A stretch of 64,000 nucleotides of DNA, taken from positions 124,001-188,000 of the forward strand of contig JAGBVU010000031.1 of the NCBI GenBank assembly GCA_017630155.1, written 5' to 3'. This DNA is from Bacteroidales bacterium. GTDB taxonomy: Bacteria; Bacteroidota; Bacteroidia; Bacteroidales; UBA932. The translations under genes and the position numbers were made by a program. Of the stretch, positions 37,636 through 45,361 are shown one piece after another; position 1 is the first letter of the stretch; every line of letters begins with the position of its first letter. The notes beneath the pieces are model-generated. The model made no database searches. It was not told the origin of the DNA and saw nothing but the letters and a program-made list of their open reading frames with translations.

Positions 37636-38985
37636 ATGTTCCAGAAACTTATCAACGCTTGTGTGAAATTGGTTCAGAGGTATCTTCCTGAACCATTTAT
37701 ATTTGCGATAATTCTTACATTGGTGGCATTTTGTGTTGCCATCCCGATTTGCGACCAGAGTGTCGTGGAGGCGGTCGAAAACTGGGGTGACGGTGTGTGG
37801 TCACTGCTCGCATTCTCGATGCAGATGGCTTTGGTCCTTGTTTGCGGATCGACTCTTGCTGCAGCACCAGCGGTGAAGAAGGTGGTAAGTAAACTTGCTT
37901 CGGCTCCAAAGACGCCGGCTGGAGCCATTGCCTTTGTCTCTGCCATCTCATCTGTAGCGTGCTGGCTCAACTGGGGCTTTGGTCTGATTGTAGGGGCTAT
38001 TTTGGCGAAAGAGGTGGCAAGGAAACTGCAGGGGGTAGATTACAGGCTTCTCATTGCGTCAGCGTACAGTGGTTTTGTCGTATGGCACTCTGGAATAAGC
38101 GGTTCAGTACCTCTATCGATGGCTACAGCCGGCGATGCCCTTGTGAAAGCGACAAACGGCATTGTGGCCGAGCCTGTTGTACTGAATGAAACCATTTTCA
38201 GTATTTATAATATCGGTATTGCTCTGGCTGTCATTGTAGCGCTGGTGATAGTGAATGCCCTGATGCACCCTAAGGGGGATGCTGTTTTGTGTGTAGACAG
38301 GTCTTTGCTATGTGAAGAGGGGTGTGATGAGAAGGTCGTGGCCATTACCCCAGCAGACAAGATGGAGAGGAGCCCTGTCCTTACCTGGATTATCTCAATT
38401 CTCGGCCTTGCCTATCTGGTTATCAAACTTTTTGTCAGGGGTGGGGGGCTTGATCTCAATTCGGTGATTATGCTCTTCCTTTTCATTGGCCTTCTGGCCC
38501 ACAAGACACCTATCTGCTATGTGAATGCCTTTACCAAGGCGGCAACAGGGGCAGCGGGTATCCTCCTGCAGTTCCCTTTCTACGCAGGAATTATGGGTAT
38601 CATCACCGGTACAGGTGCTTCCGGGGTATCCCTTGCCGGAGAGATCAGTGACGCATTTATCTCGATTTCCAACGAAACAACATATCCATTGCTCACATTT
38701 CTAAGTGCAGCAATAGTGAATGTATTTGTCCCTTCCGGTGGAGGACAATGGGCTGTGCAGGCTCCGATTATGTTCCCCGCAGGTGCGCAACTCGGTGTGG
38801 ATCCTGCCATTACCGGTATGGCCATTGCCTGGGGTGATGCATGGACCAACCTCATCCAGCCTTTCTGGGCAATCCCGGCCCTTGCCATTGCGAAGCTCAA
38901 TGCAAAGGATATTATGGGCTTCTGTCTCATTGACCTGCTGGTGACAGGGGTTATAATATGTGCAGGGTTCCTTCTTTGGGTGTAA
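37636..38985 (+). CDS. AtoE-like short-chain fatty acid transporter
   Basis: 449 residues from ATG 37636 (TTG at 37627 also possible). It has about 12 membrane segments. MFQKLINACVKLVQRYLPEPFIFAIILT followed by WGDGVWSLLAFSMQMALVLVCG and a SGFVVWHSGISGSVPLSMAT stretch is the AtoE pattern. AtoE moves short-chain fatty acids such as acetate, butyrate or acetoacetate. In an anaerobe, it may export fermentation acids or take up acids made by others. Confidence 0.85.
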   Translation: MFQKLINACVKLVQRYLPEPFIFAIILTLVAFCVAIPICDQSVVEAVENWGDGVWSLLAFSMQMALVLVCGSTLAAAPAVKKVVSKLASAPKTPAGAIAFVSAISSVACWLNWGFGLIVGAILAKEVARKLQGVDYRLLIASAYSGFVVWHSGISGSVPLSMATAGDALVKATNGIVAEPVVLNETIFSIYNIGIALAVIVALVIVNALMHPKGDAVLCVDRSLLCEEGCDEKVVAITPADKMERSPVLTWIISILGLAYLVIKLFVRGGGLDLNSVIMLFLFIGLLAHKTPICYVNAFTKAATGAAGILLQFPFYAGIMGIITGTGASGVSLAGEISDAFISISNETTYPLLTFLSAAIVNVFVPSGGGQWAVQAPIMFPAGAQLGVDPAITGMAIAWGDAWTNLIQPFWAIPALAIAKLNAKDIMGFCLIDLLVTGVIICAGFLLWV

Positions 38986-39014
38986 AATTTTGTTCCAATA
39001 TAAATTTGAAAATT

Positions 39015-40655
39015 ATGAAAAAACTTATTGCCATTCTTTCTTGTGCAGCCCTTCTATGCGGTGCTGCTGTTTCCACTTCGGCACAAACCAACGATCCTGT
39101 TGTAGATAAAGTCCTTGAACTTGCTGCCCAGGATAATCAGACAATGGACCATCTGGATGTCCTTTGCAACACCCTTGGCGGGCGTCTTACCGGTTCCGAC
39201 AATTATAACCACGCTGTGGATTGGGCCTTGTATATGTTCCGCAAATGGGGCCTTGAGGCAGAAAAGGTGCAGGTGGGTGAACTACCTGTAGGTTTTGACC
39301 GCGGTCCATGGTTCGGAAGGATGATCAATGGTGAAGAGACATTGCACTTCACAACACCTTCATATACAGCCGGTACTCATGGTGTGCAGAGGGGTCACGT
39401 GGTTATCGAACCCAAGACCACTGCAGAGTTTGAGAGGATGAAACATACCATCAAAGGTGCGTGGGTCCTTATCGGTGGAAAGAGCAAAGGTTGGCCTATC
39501 GACTATACCCCTGTAGGTGATGAAGCAAGGGCAAAAATTATTGCCAAAAATGACTCTATTGCTGCTGAAAACGGCAAATTGCGCGGTTACAATTATGGCC
39601 TCCGCGCTCAGAGGGCAGAGCTTGAGAAGAAGATAGCTGCCACCACTTCGAAGAAAGAGGTTGCGAAGCTGCGCGCCGAGCTTGATGCCCTTGTGGAGAA
39701 GAAACCTGCAGCTTTGATCGAGGAGCCTGCGTTGTTCTATAAAGAGATGATCGAGGCAGGTGCTTTGGGAATTATCCAGTCTGCAGCTGTTCCTATCACC
39801 ACTCTTTACGACCGCAAAAATGTAGAGACAATGACCTGGGAGACACTTCCAACCCTTCCTGATATCAAACTTGATGAGAGACAATACAAAAAAATATACG
39901 ATAGGGTGGCCCTTCGCGAATATATCGAACTTGAGTTTGATATAAGGAACCATTTCTTTATGGGCCCTGTACCTTATTATAATGTCCTTGCCTATATACG
40001 TGGTACAGAGAAACCTGAAGAGTATATCATCAGCAGCTGCCATCTGGACTGCTTCGATGTGGCTACAGGTGGTGTTGACTGCGGTACAGGTGTGGCTCCT
40101 ACAATGGAGGCTGCACGTCTCCTTGCAGCGGCTGGTGCGAAACCTCGCAGAACTATAGTGTTTGCCCTATGGGCAGCTGAAGAGTTCGGTCTTTGGGGCT
40201 CTAAACATTTTGTTGAGAACAATCCTGACAAACTTCCCCATATTGTCAATGTCTTCAACCGTGATGGTGGTCCAACAGTTGCCAACAGCTGGTCTGTTCC
40301 TACTTCTTGGTATGCTCCACTTAAAGCTGTATGTGCTCCACTTGAAAATCTCAATCCCGATATGCCTTTTGTCCTTAATGAGGCGAAGAATTACCCTGTA
40401 GAGAGACCAAAAACAGCAGGCGGTTCTGATCACGCCTATTTCGTGATGAACGGTGTTCCTGCCCTCTCTTTCGGAACAGGTGATCCTCTTGGATACAACT
40501 TTAGCTACTCTGAAATCTGGCATACAGAGAGAGATCTTTACAATATGAGTATTCCACCTTATATGGAACACACATCTGTGGTCAATGCAGTGGTGTTCTG
40601 GGGACTTGCTAATTTGGAAGAGAGACTTCCTCAGGATGCTGTATATAAAAAATAA
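39015..40655 (+). CDS. Secreted M28-family peptidase
   Basis: 546 residues from ATG 39015. The in-frame codons upstream overlap the transporter gene and lack a signal peptide. A signal peptide (about 1-23, cut near STSAQ) is followed by a long PA-like insert. The M28 zinc ligands are in SSCHLDCFDVATGGVDCGTG, in ALWAAEEFGLWGSKHF (Glu-Glu), in FNRDGG and in GGSDHAYFV. Such aminopeptidases trim peptides in the periplasm. It is longer than usual because of a coiled segment (AELEKKIAATTSKKEVAKLRAELDALVEKK). It is followed closely by a gene of unknown function. Confidence 0.85.
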   Translation: MKKLIAILSCAALLCGAAVSTSAQTNDPVVDKVLELAAQDNQTMDHLDVLCNTLGGRLTGSDNYNHAVDWALYMFRKWGLEAEKVQVGELPVGFDRGPWFGRMINGEETLHFTTPSYTAGTHGVQRGHVVIEPKTTAEFERMKHTIKGAWVLIGGKSKGWPIDYTPVGDEARAKIIAKNDSIAAENGKLRGYNYGLRAQRAELEKKIAATTSKKEVAKLRAELDALVEKKPAALIEEPALFYKEMIEAGALGIIQSAAVPITTLYDRKNVETMTWETLPTLPDIKLDERQYKKIYDRVALREYIELEFDIRNHFFMGPVPYYNVLAYIRGTEKPEEYIISSCHLDCFDVATGGVDCGTGVAPTMEAARLLAAAGAKPRRTIVFALWAAEEFGLWGSKHFVENNPDKLPHIVNVFNRDGGPTVANSWSVPTSWYAPLKAVCAPLENLNPDMPFVLNEAKNYPVERPKTAGGSDHAYFVMNGVPALSFGTGDPLGYNFSYSEIWHTERDLYNMSIPPYMEHTSVVNAVVFWGLANLEERLPQDAVYKK

Positions 40656-40663
40656 ATAACTAT

Positions 40664-41221
40664 ATGGATAAAATAGATAATGAAGGTCTTCTGGACCTCT
40701 TTCAGGGTCGCCTGGAGGATGAACTTCTGAAACTTTGCACCTCTTTGGGTGTTTTGGATGGCGGGTGGCTTATGACCCCTGACCTGGAGGAGAAGTGGCG
40801 TGAAGTGGCTCCTGAGTATATGGCCGATGCTGTAAAGGAGGTCAATTCCTATCCCGAAGTGGCCCTTGCCTGGGCCGGATATCTCGGTATGGGATATGCC
40901 CATCTGTGGGATTCGAACTGGAGAAAACACTCTCGTGACGGGTATTCGAAGATGTTGGGTTCCAGAGGGTTTGATGATATGGATGAACATATCGTCCGTG
41001 ATATTCTGGGATATACTCTTGACTCTTTTGATGCGATAAAGATCTCTGGTGTCCTCAATAGTTGTGCCCAGTGTGCATGGGGGCTTATCCGTAAGGAGTC
41101 GATAGAGGGGCAGAGCGAAAGGGCCTTCTATATCTTGGCGAGGACCATCCAGGTGATGTATTGCGTCGGTGCCTCCATAGAACTGAAGAGACTCGGCTAC
41201 AAATATGAGAGGCTGAATTAA
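40664..41221 (+). CDS. Conserved-looking protein of unknown function (185 aa)
   Basis: I do not recognise this family. 185 residues, no signal peptide or membrane segment; helix-rich and acidic, with Trp clusters (AWAGYLGMGYAHLWDSNWRKH) and Cys residues CAQCAWG and MYCVGA. It starts eight bases after the M28 peptidase gene, on the same strand, and is followed after 72 bases by desulfoferrodoxin. Its codon use resembles that of its neighbours, supporting a real gene. It is probably cytosolic. Confidence 0.7.
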   Translation: MDKIDNEGLLDLFQGRLEDELLKLCTSLGVLDGGWLMTPDLEEKWREVAPEYMADAVKEVNSYPEVALAWAGYLGMGYAHLWDSNWRKHSRDGYSKMLGSRGFDDMDEHIVRDILGYTLDSFDAIKISGVLNSCAQCAWGLIRKESIEGQSERAFYILARTIQVMYCVGASIELKRLGYKYERLN

Positions 41222-41293
41222 TTTTGGCACGATGTTTGAAATAGTTTCCAATAGAAAACGAAAACTATGTATAACAATTAAAGTTTAAAAATT

Positions 41294-41674
41294 ATGGCAA
41301 CTAAAATATTCAGATGCAATCATTGCGGAAACATTATAACTCATCTAACTAACAGTGGTGTACCAGTAGTATGCTGTGGCGAAAAAATGGTAGAACTTGT
41401 ACCCAATACTACCGATGCGGCTACAGAGAAACACGTTCCAGATGTGAAAGTGGATGGTAAGAAGGTGATAGTGACAGTAGGTAGCGTGGAGCACCCAATG
41501 GTAGAGGAGCACTTCATCGAGTGGATCCTTGTAGAGACTAAAGAGGGTGTTCAGGTAAAATGGCTCAAAGCTGGCCAGAAACCTACCCACGAGTTTGTAC
41601 TTTCAGAGGGTGATGAACTTGTAGCTGTATACGAGTATTGTAACCTTCACGGTCTCTGGGTGAAGAATTTCTAA
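41294..41674 (+). CDS. dfx: Desulfoferrodoxin (superoxide reductase)
   Basis: 126 residues. This is a two-iron (class I) superoxide reductase. Center I ligands are Cys8, Cys11, Cys27 and Cys28 (RCNHCG, VVCCG). Center II is formed by His47, His67, His73, Cys116 and His119 (TEKHVPD, SVEHPMVEEH, YCNLHG). The catalytically important Glu45-Lys46 precede His47. It reduces superoxide to peroxide in the cytosol of anaerobes. It has a strong terminator after it. Confidence 0.95.
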   Translation: MATKIFRCNHCGNIITHLTNSGVPVVCCGEKMVELVPNTTDAATEKHVPDVKVDGKKVIVTVGSVEHPMVEEHFIEWILVETKEGVQVKWLKAGQKPTHEFVLSEGDELVAVYEYCNLHGLWVKNF

Positions 41675-41719
41675 AATGATGTTCTGCGGCTACACCGCAA
41701 CTCAGATCTTCAGATGCAT

Positions 41720-41748
41720 AACCGCCACTCTGCCAGTGGCGGTTTTTT
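41720..41748 (+). terminator. Intrinsic terminator of dfx
   Basis: AACCGCCACT (41720-41729) and AGTGGCGGTT (41735-41744) form a perfect 10-bp stem with a five-base loop, followed by TTTTTTCTTTT. Confidence 0.9.
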
Positions 41749-41749
41749 C

Positions 41750-42029
41750 TTTTATGGCCCGGTACGGATTGTTATGCCCGATCCCGTTCGGGTCTCTTTC
41801 TCTATCGTCAGTCAGTCAGTGCGAATGCCTCTGACGTCATGCTGCGCATGACCCCTCCCACGACTGGCGTCGCGGGCCCCTCCCTCTTATGATGCCGAGG
41901 GTGGCATAGTCTCGGCATTCGCACTGACATAGCTGACTCTATTCGGGTATCTGCTTTCGTTACACACTAGCGAGTTTTTATAGTATTTTCTGCGTGACGG
42001 TCGGGATGTTAGCGGTAAGGTGTAAAATA
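41750..42029. other. Non-coding stretch with inverted-repeat element
   Basis: About 280 bases without a gene. The middle part is the 114-bp element at 41815-41928, described separately. Left of it is a small hairpin CCCGA/TCGGG (41778-41793). The sequence around 41935-41960 (TTCGGGTATCTG) resembles, in reverse complement, the degenerate repeats at 4428-4454. Confidence 0.4.
41815..41928. repeat. 114-bp element with 15-bp perfect terminal inverted repeats
   Basis: GTCAGTGCGAATGCC (41815-41829) is the exact reverse complement of GGCATTCGCACTGAC (41914-41928). The inside is GC-rich with ACGTCATGCTGCGCATGA and GGCGTCGCGGGCCCC. No ORF is supported. A MITE-like or REP-like element is a fair interpretation. 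No clear target duplication is seen. Confidence 0.65.
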
Positions 42030-42063
42030 AAACTCGTATGTGAACCGAGTCACATACGAGTTT
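42030..42063 (-). terminator. Terminator of the proline dehydrogenase gene
   Basis: AAACTCGTATGTGA (42030-42043) pairs perfectly with TCACATACGAGTTT (42050-42063), a 14-bp stem with a six-base loop. On the minus strand it is followed by TTTTATTTTA, 23 bases after the stop codon at 42086. Confidence 0.85.
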
Positions 42064-42085
42064 CTGTGTGATTGTGATGTATTGC

Positions 42086-43255
42086 TTATCCTCTCTTGCG
42101 ACGAGCGATTTCGGCACGAATCATAGTGAGTTCACGACCAGTCTGTCCAGCCACAGAGGTATTTTCTTCTGCACGGCGGATGAGGTAAGGAATAACATCT
42201 CTGACAGACGCATAGGGTACGTATTTGGTGACATTGTAACCTGCTGCAGCGAGGTTGAATGAGATATTGTCACTCATGCCGAGGAGCTGGGCAAAGAAGA
42301 TACGTGGATCATTGTGCTGAAGCCCTTTTTCATCCATAAGGCGGGCAAGTTTGTAGTTTGACTCCTCATTGTGAGTACCCATGAACATCTCGAAGCGGTC
42401 GATACGTTCTACAGTATATTGTACTGCGGCATCGTAATTTGCATCAGTAGCGGCCTTGTCAGGGCATATTGGATCTGGATATCCCATCTGTGCAGCACGC
42501 TCGCGTTCTGCCTCCATATATGCACCACGGACAAATTTGACACCGGCGATGTACCCTTTTTCCACTGCGTCATTGTAGATTCTCTCAAGATATGGCATAC
42601 GGTCGTGGCGGTACATCTGAAGTGTGGCAAAAACGATGGCACGTTTCTTATTATACATCCTCATTGCCTCATCTGTGAGTTCGTCAAGTGCGTCCTGGAA
42701 GCAGTAGTCTTCTGCATCTACAAGGATGCGGACATCATTGTCATAAGCTCTCTGGCAAAGGGCGAAGAAACGTTTCTTGAACTCCTCATATTCAGCCTGT
42801 TCAGCTTCGGTAAGGGGCTCGCGTTTTTCGGAAGCTTTGGCCAGAAGATCATCTGTAGTGATGGTAGAGGGTTTGAACACTGTATAGGCAAGATTTTCAT
42901 TGCCACGGGCAAAATCTATCGAGCGGAGAGTCTCTTCAAAAGTAGCCTGAATCCCTTCGGGAGTCTGCTCACTCTCTGCAGAAAAATCGAGGGTAGATTT
43001 GACATTGTATTTTTTCAGATGCTCAATGATAGGAACACAATCCTGAAGAGTTTCACCACCTACAAATTGTTTGTAGAGGGTGGGCTTGACAGCCCATGAG
43101 ACAGGGAAATGTATTTTGAGGGCAAAGTTGGATGCAACTTTTGCACATTTTACCAAAGATGGGTGAGCGATCGCTGTAAACAGGAGCTGGGCATTGCGCA
43201 ATTCACCATTTGATTTGGATGAAAATGCTATTTGTGTATTATTAAAATCTAGCAT
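42086..43255 (-). CDS. Proline dehydrogenase
   Basis: 389 residues, a single-domain flavin-dependent proline dehydrogenase. The first step of proline breakdown to glutamate occurs here: proline is oxidised to pyrroline-5-carboxylate. The TIM-barrel signatures are KSTLDFSAE, ILVDAEDYC, GVKFVRGAYMEAE, GTHNEES and, at the end, YVPYASVRDVIPYLIRRAEENTS, the conserved Arg-Arg-x-x-Glu-Asn substrate site. No P5C dehydrogenase gene is adjacent. It diverges from the capsule locus and ends in its own terminator. Confidence 0.92.
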   Translation of the reverse strand: MLDFNNTQIAFSSKSNGELRNAQLLFTAIAHPSLVKCAKVASNFALKIHFPVSWAVKPTLYKQFVGGETLQDCVPIIEHLKKYNVKSTLDFSAESEQTPEGIQATFEETLRSIDFARGNENLAYTVFKPSTITTDDLLAKASEKREPLTEAEQAEYEEFKKRFFALCQRAYDNDVRILVDAEDYCFQDALDELTDEAMRMYNKKRAIVFATLQMYRHDRMPYLERIYNDAVEKGYIAGVKFVRGAYMEAERERAAQMGYPDPICPDKAATDANYDAAVQYTVERIDRFEMFMGTHNEESNYKLARLMDEKGLQHNDPRIFFAQLLGMSDNISFNLAAAGYNVTKYVPYASVRDVIPYLIRRAEENTSVAGQTGRELTMIRAEIARRKRG

Positions 43256-43352
43256 AGCATATTAGTTTAAATTTGATACAATAATACAAAAATTAGTAAA
43301 AAATTGCAATTATTTTTTTACATCATAAAGTTGTCATAATGTTGGTTTTCTA

Positions 43353-43384
43353 TTGCATTTTTATTGAAAAAAATCGTATCTTTG
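43353..43384 (+). promoter_or_regulatory. Promoter of the capsule locus
   Basis: TTG at 43353-43355, 21 bases, TATCTTTG at 43377-43384. It lies 129 bases before the upxY ATG (43514), leaving a long leader. No inverted repeats flank it, so it does not look like a phase-variable (invertible) capsule promoter. Confidence 0.75.
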
Positions 43385-43438
43385 TCAGTGATGTGTGCAC
43401 TTTTAGGAGTGATGCATCTGAAATATAAGTCAGATTTT

Positions 43439-43500
43439 CCCCGATAGGGGGGGGTAAATGATTGAAAATGAGTGTGTTATCTTGCTTTCAATGACCCCAA
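43439..43500 (+). promoter_or_regulatory. Leader RNA with alternative hairpins before upxY
   Basis: A run of eight G (43447-43454) can pair with CCCC just before it (43439-43442, loop GATA) or with CCCC at 43495-43498. The second pairing is supported by ATTGAAA (43461-43467) with TTTCAAT (43486-43492). The two folds exclude each other, as in attenuator or antiterminator leaders. The first gene encodes a NusG-like antiterminator, which fits such control, but this is inference. Confidence 0.5.
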
Positions 43501-43513
43501 ATTACGCCCTGAT

Positions 43514-44080
43514 ATGAACGAGAGAGCTTATAAACAAAGAGTGGCCTGGTATGTGATGAGGGTGACCTATCAGAGGGAACTGGCAGCCCAGGAACAATTG
43601 GAAGATCAGGGGATAGAGACTTATGTGCCGCTCAAGCGTACCCGCAAAATGGTAAATGGGAGACTTGTATGGAGAAAAGAGGCGGCGCTGCACAACTATA
43701 TTTTCGTACATTCCAGCATCGATAAGATACAGGAAATCAAGACCAGAGACATCCCATTTCTAAGATATCTGATGGGGGTGGATCCAGATGGCGAGAGGAG
43801 ACCGCAGTATGTCAGGGATGAGCATATGGGAAACTTCATTGCTATAACCTCTGATGAGACAGAGAAAATCAAATATCTCGATCCCGATTTCATAGATTTG
43901 AAAGAAGGTGACAAGGTGAGAGTGCTGGAAGGCCCTTTCAAAGGATTGGAAGGTGTATATATGAGGACCTCTGGAAGACACGAAAAGAGGGTGGTGGTCA
44001 AGATTCTTGGTATAGCAGCGGTAGCCACTCCAGCACTGAAGAGTGCAAGTGTAGAGAAAATCACAGATGAATCTGAATAG
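43514..44080 (+). CDS. UpxY-type NusG-like transcription antiterminator
   Basis: 188 residues from MNERAYKQRVAWYVMRVTY; in-frame codons upstream lack a start with support. The N-terminal NGN domain (VAWYVMRVTYQRELAAQEQLEDQGIETYVP) is followed by a linker and a KOW motif (LKEGDKVRVLEGPFKGLEGVY, residues about 130-150). It is the specialised NusG paralogue of Bacteroidota capsule loci, which acts on its own leader to allow RNA polymerase to read through. It is the first gene of the locus. No UpxZ-like partner gene is recognised next to it. Confidence 0.88.
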   Translation: MNERAYKQRVAWYVMRVTYQRELAAQEQLEDQGIETYVPLKRTRKMVNGRLVWRKEAALHNYIFVHSSIDKIQEIKTRDIPFLRYLMGVDPDGERRPQYVRDEHMGNFIAITSDETEKIKYLDPDFIDLKEGDKVRVLEGPFKGLEGVYMRTSGRHEKRVVVKILGIAAVATPALKSASVEKITDESE

Positions 44081-44993
44081 GACAATCAAATCGATATTGA
44101 CAGCTGCGGCACTCCTGATGGCGTTCCACTCTTGCGGAGTCCTTTCGGACGGAGAGTTGGCCAGGATCGAAAATTTGGCACTCAAAGCAGATACAGTGGC
44201 ATCGATCCCAAGTGTCATTTTCGGGACTATGGCTCAGGTGAGGTTGGAGAGGGGATTGTTCTACGCAGCGTCGTTCTCCACACCAGAAGCGAGGTTTGAT
44301 GAGGTCAATGCTTTGGCAAAAGCATCCATAGAAGACAAGAAGAGGGGCGCAAAGGCAGACACATATATCGCAATTCTCAACAGCTATTTCAAAGCACTCA
44401 GAAGTATTGCCGATAAAGAGCGTTGGGAAGGGGCAGGAAGAGAGTTGAGAGGATTGGGCAGGGCAGTGGATTCACTGATAATCGAGCACAACGAGCTATT
44501 CGACACAGAGATACCTGAAGGGGTCAGCAAAACAGCAGGGAAGACATTCGGCTACCTTGCAGAGCATATAAACAAACTCCGCCAGACCAGGTATGTCAAA
44601 GAATTTGTTGCAGTTGGTGATACCTTGGTGGCAGAGTGCACAGACAGCCTGATGGCAATACTCAAGAGCAAATCTCTCAACGAACTTATAGAGAATGAGA
44701 CAGCAGGGCTGGAAGCCAATTATAAAGCTTACCTTTATGCCGTATCGGCAGCTGGCTATCCACCTCAGATCTCACATGACAGGGAATATGTAACCCTGAC
44801 AGAGAAGATCAGCATTGTAAAACAGATAAGAAACAGGGCAGTATCGGCATTGAGGGCTGTGAAGAATGCACATCACAAACTCTATGAGGATTTGGGCGAA
44901 GAAGACTTGGACCAGAATGTTTATGACGAGTTCGTCTCATTGAACAGACTCGCCTTGGAGATAGGGAAACAGATAAAAACACTGGAAAAATAG
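44067..44993 (+). CDS. Helical lipoprotein of unknown function in the capsule locus
   Basis: I do not recognise this family. 308 residues. A lipoprotein signal ends in AFHSC (Cys23). The mature part is predicted to be almost wholly alpha-helical with many Glu/Lys/Ala/Leu (AELNKLRQTRYVKEF-like heptads). Its ATG overlaps the end of upxY by 14 bases, so translation is probably coupled. TAGATG joins it to the next gene. It lies between the antiterminator and the export genes, where it may serve assembly of the export complex; that is a guess. Confidence 0.75.
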   Translation: MNLNRTIKSILTAAALLMAFHSCGVLSDGELARIENLALKADTVASIPSVIFGTMAQVRLERGLFYAASFSTPEARFDEVNALAKASIEDKKRGAKADTYIAILNSYFKALRSIADKERWEGAGRELRGLGRAVDSLIIEHNELFDTEIPEGVSKTAGKTFGYLAEHINKLRQTRYVKEFVAVGDTLVAECTDSLMAILKSKSLNELIENETAGLEANYKAYLYAVSAAGYPPQISHDREYVTLTEKISIVKQIRNRAVSALRAVKNAHHKLYEDLGEEDLDQNVYDEFVSLNRLALEIGKQIKTLEK

Positions 44994-45335
44994 ATGATAC
45001 CGTCGGCAGACAGAGAGTGGACTCTGAAAGAGATTAGGAGGGCACTTGCAGATTTGGATAAGGAGAGATTTGTTAAGAGGAGTTCCTACGAGGATGTGGC
45101 ATACCTCGAAAACGCCATTCACGATCTGAGGGATGCCGAGAGGTCACTCATATCGGAAAAAGAAGAGGAGCTCATATCACAGCTTCGCAACGCAGCTACC
45201 ATTCTCGCCGACCACTCGCGCACCATCAGGGCCAATGTGGCTAAAATGAACAGAGTGGCTAAGGTGGTGGATAACATAGAGGGAGTGGTCAAAAGGGTAG
45301 TGGATGTGATTCAGGAATTCAACAGATGGCATTAG
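44994..45335 (+). CDS. Small coiled-coil protein of unknown function
   Basis: I do not recognise this family. 113 residues, no signal peptide, no membrane segment, highly charged, with heptad-like pattern (LENAIHDLRDAERSLISEKEEELISQLRN) between residues about 38 and 68. The ATG follows the stop of the lipoprotein gene with no gap, and 26 bases separate it from the Wza-like gene. It is probably co-translated with the lipoprotein. Confidence 0.7.
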   Translation: MIPSADREWTLKEIRRALADLDKERFVKRSSYEDVAYLENAIHDLRDAERSLISEKEEELISQLRNAATILADHSRTIRANVAKMNRVAKVVDNIEGVVKRVVDVIQEFNRWH

Positions 45336-45361
45336 AAAATAATAAATAACAAAACTATACA

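Noticed and set aside
38989-39008. TAAATTTG as promoter of the M28 peptidase gene
   Set aside because: It would put the transcription start at about the ATG; the peptidase gene is more likely read from the transporter gene just upstream.
43256-43513. Possible invertible capsule promoter
   Set aside because: No inverted repeats of the kind used by capsule invertases flank the promoter at 43353-43384, and no invertase gene is nearby.
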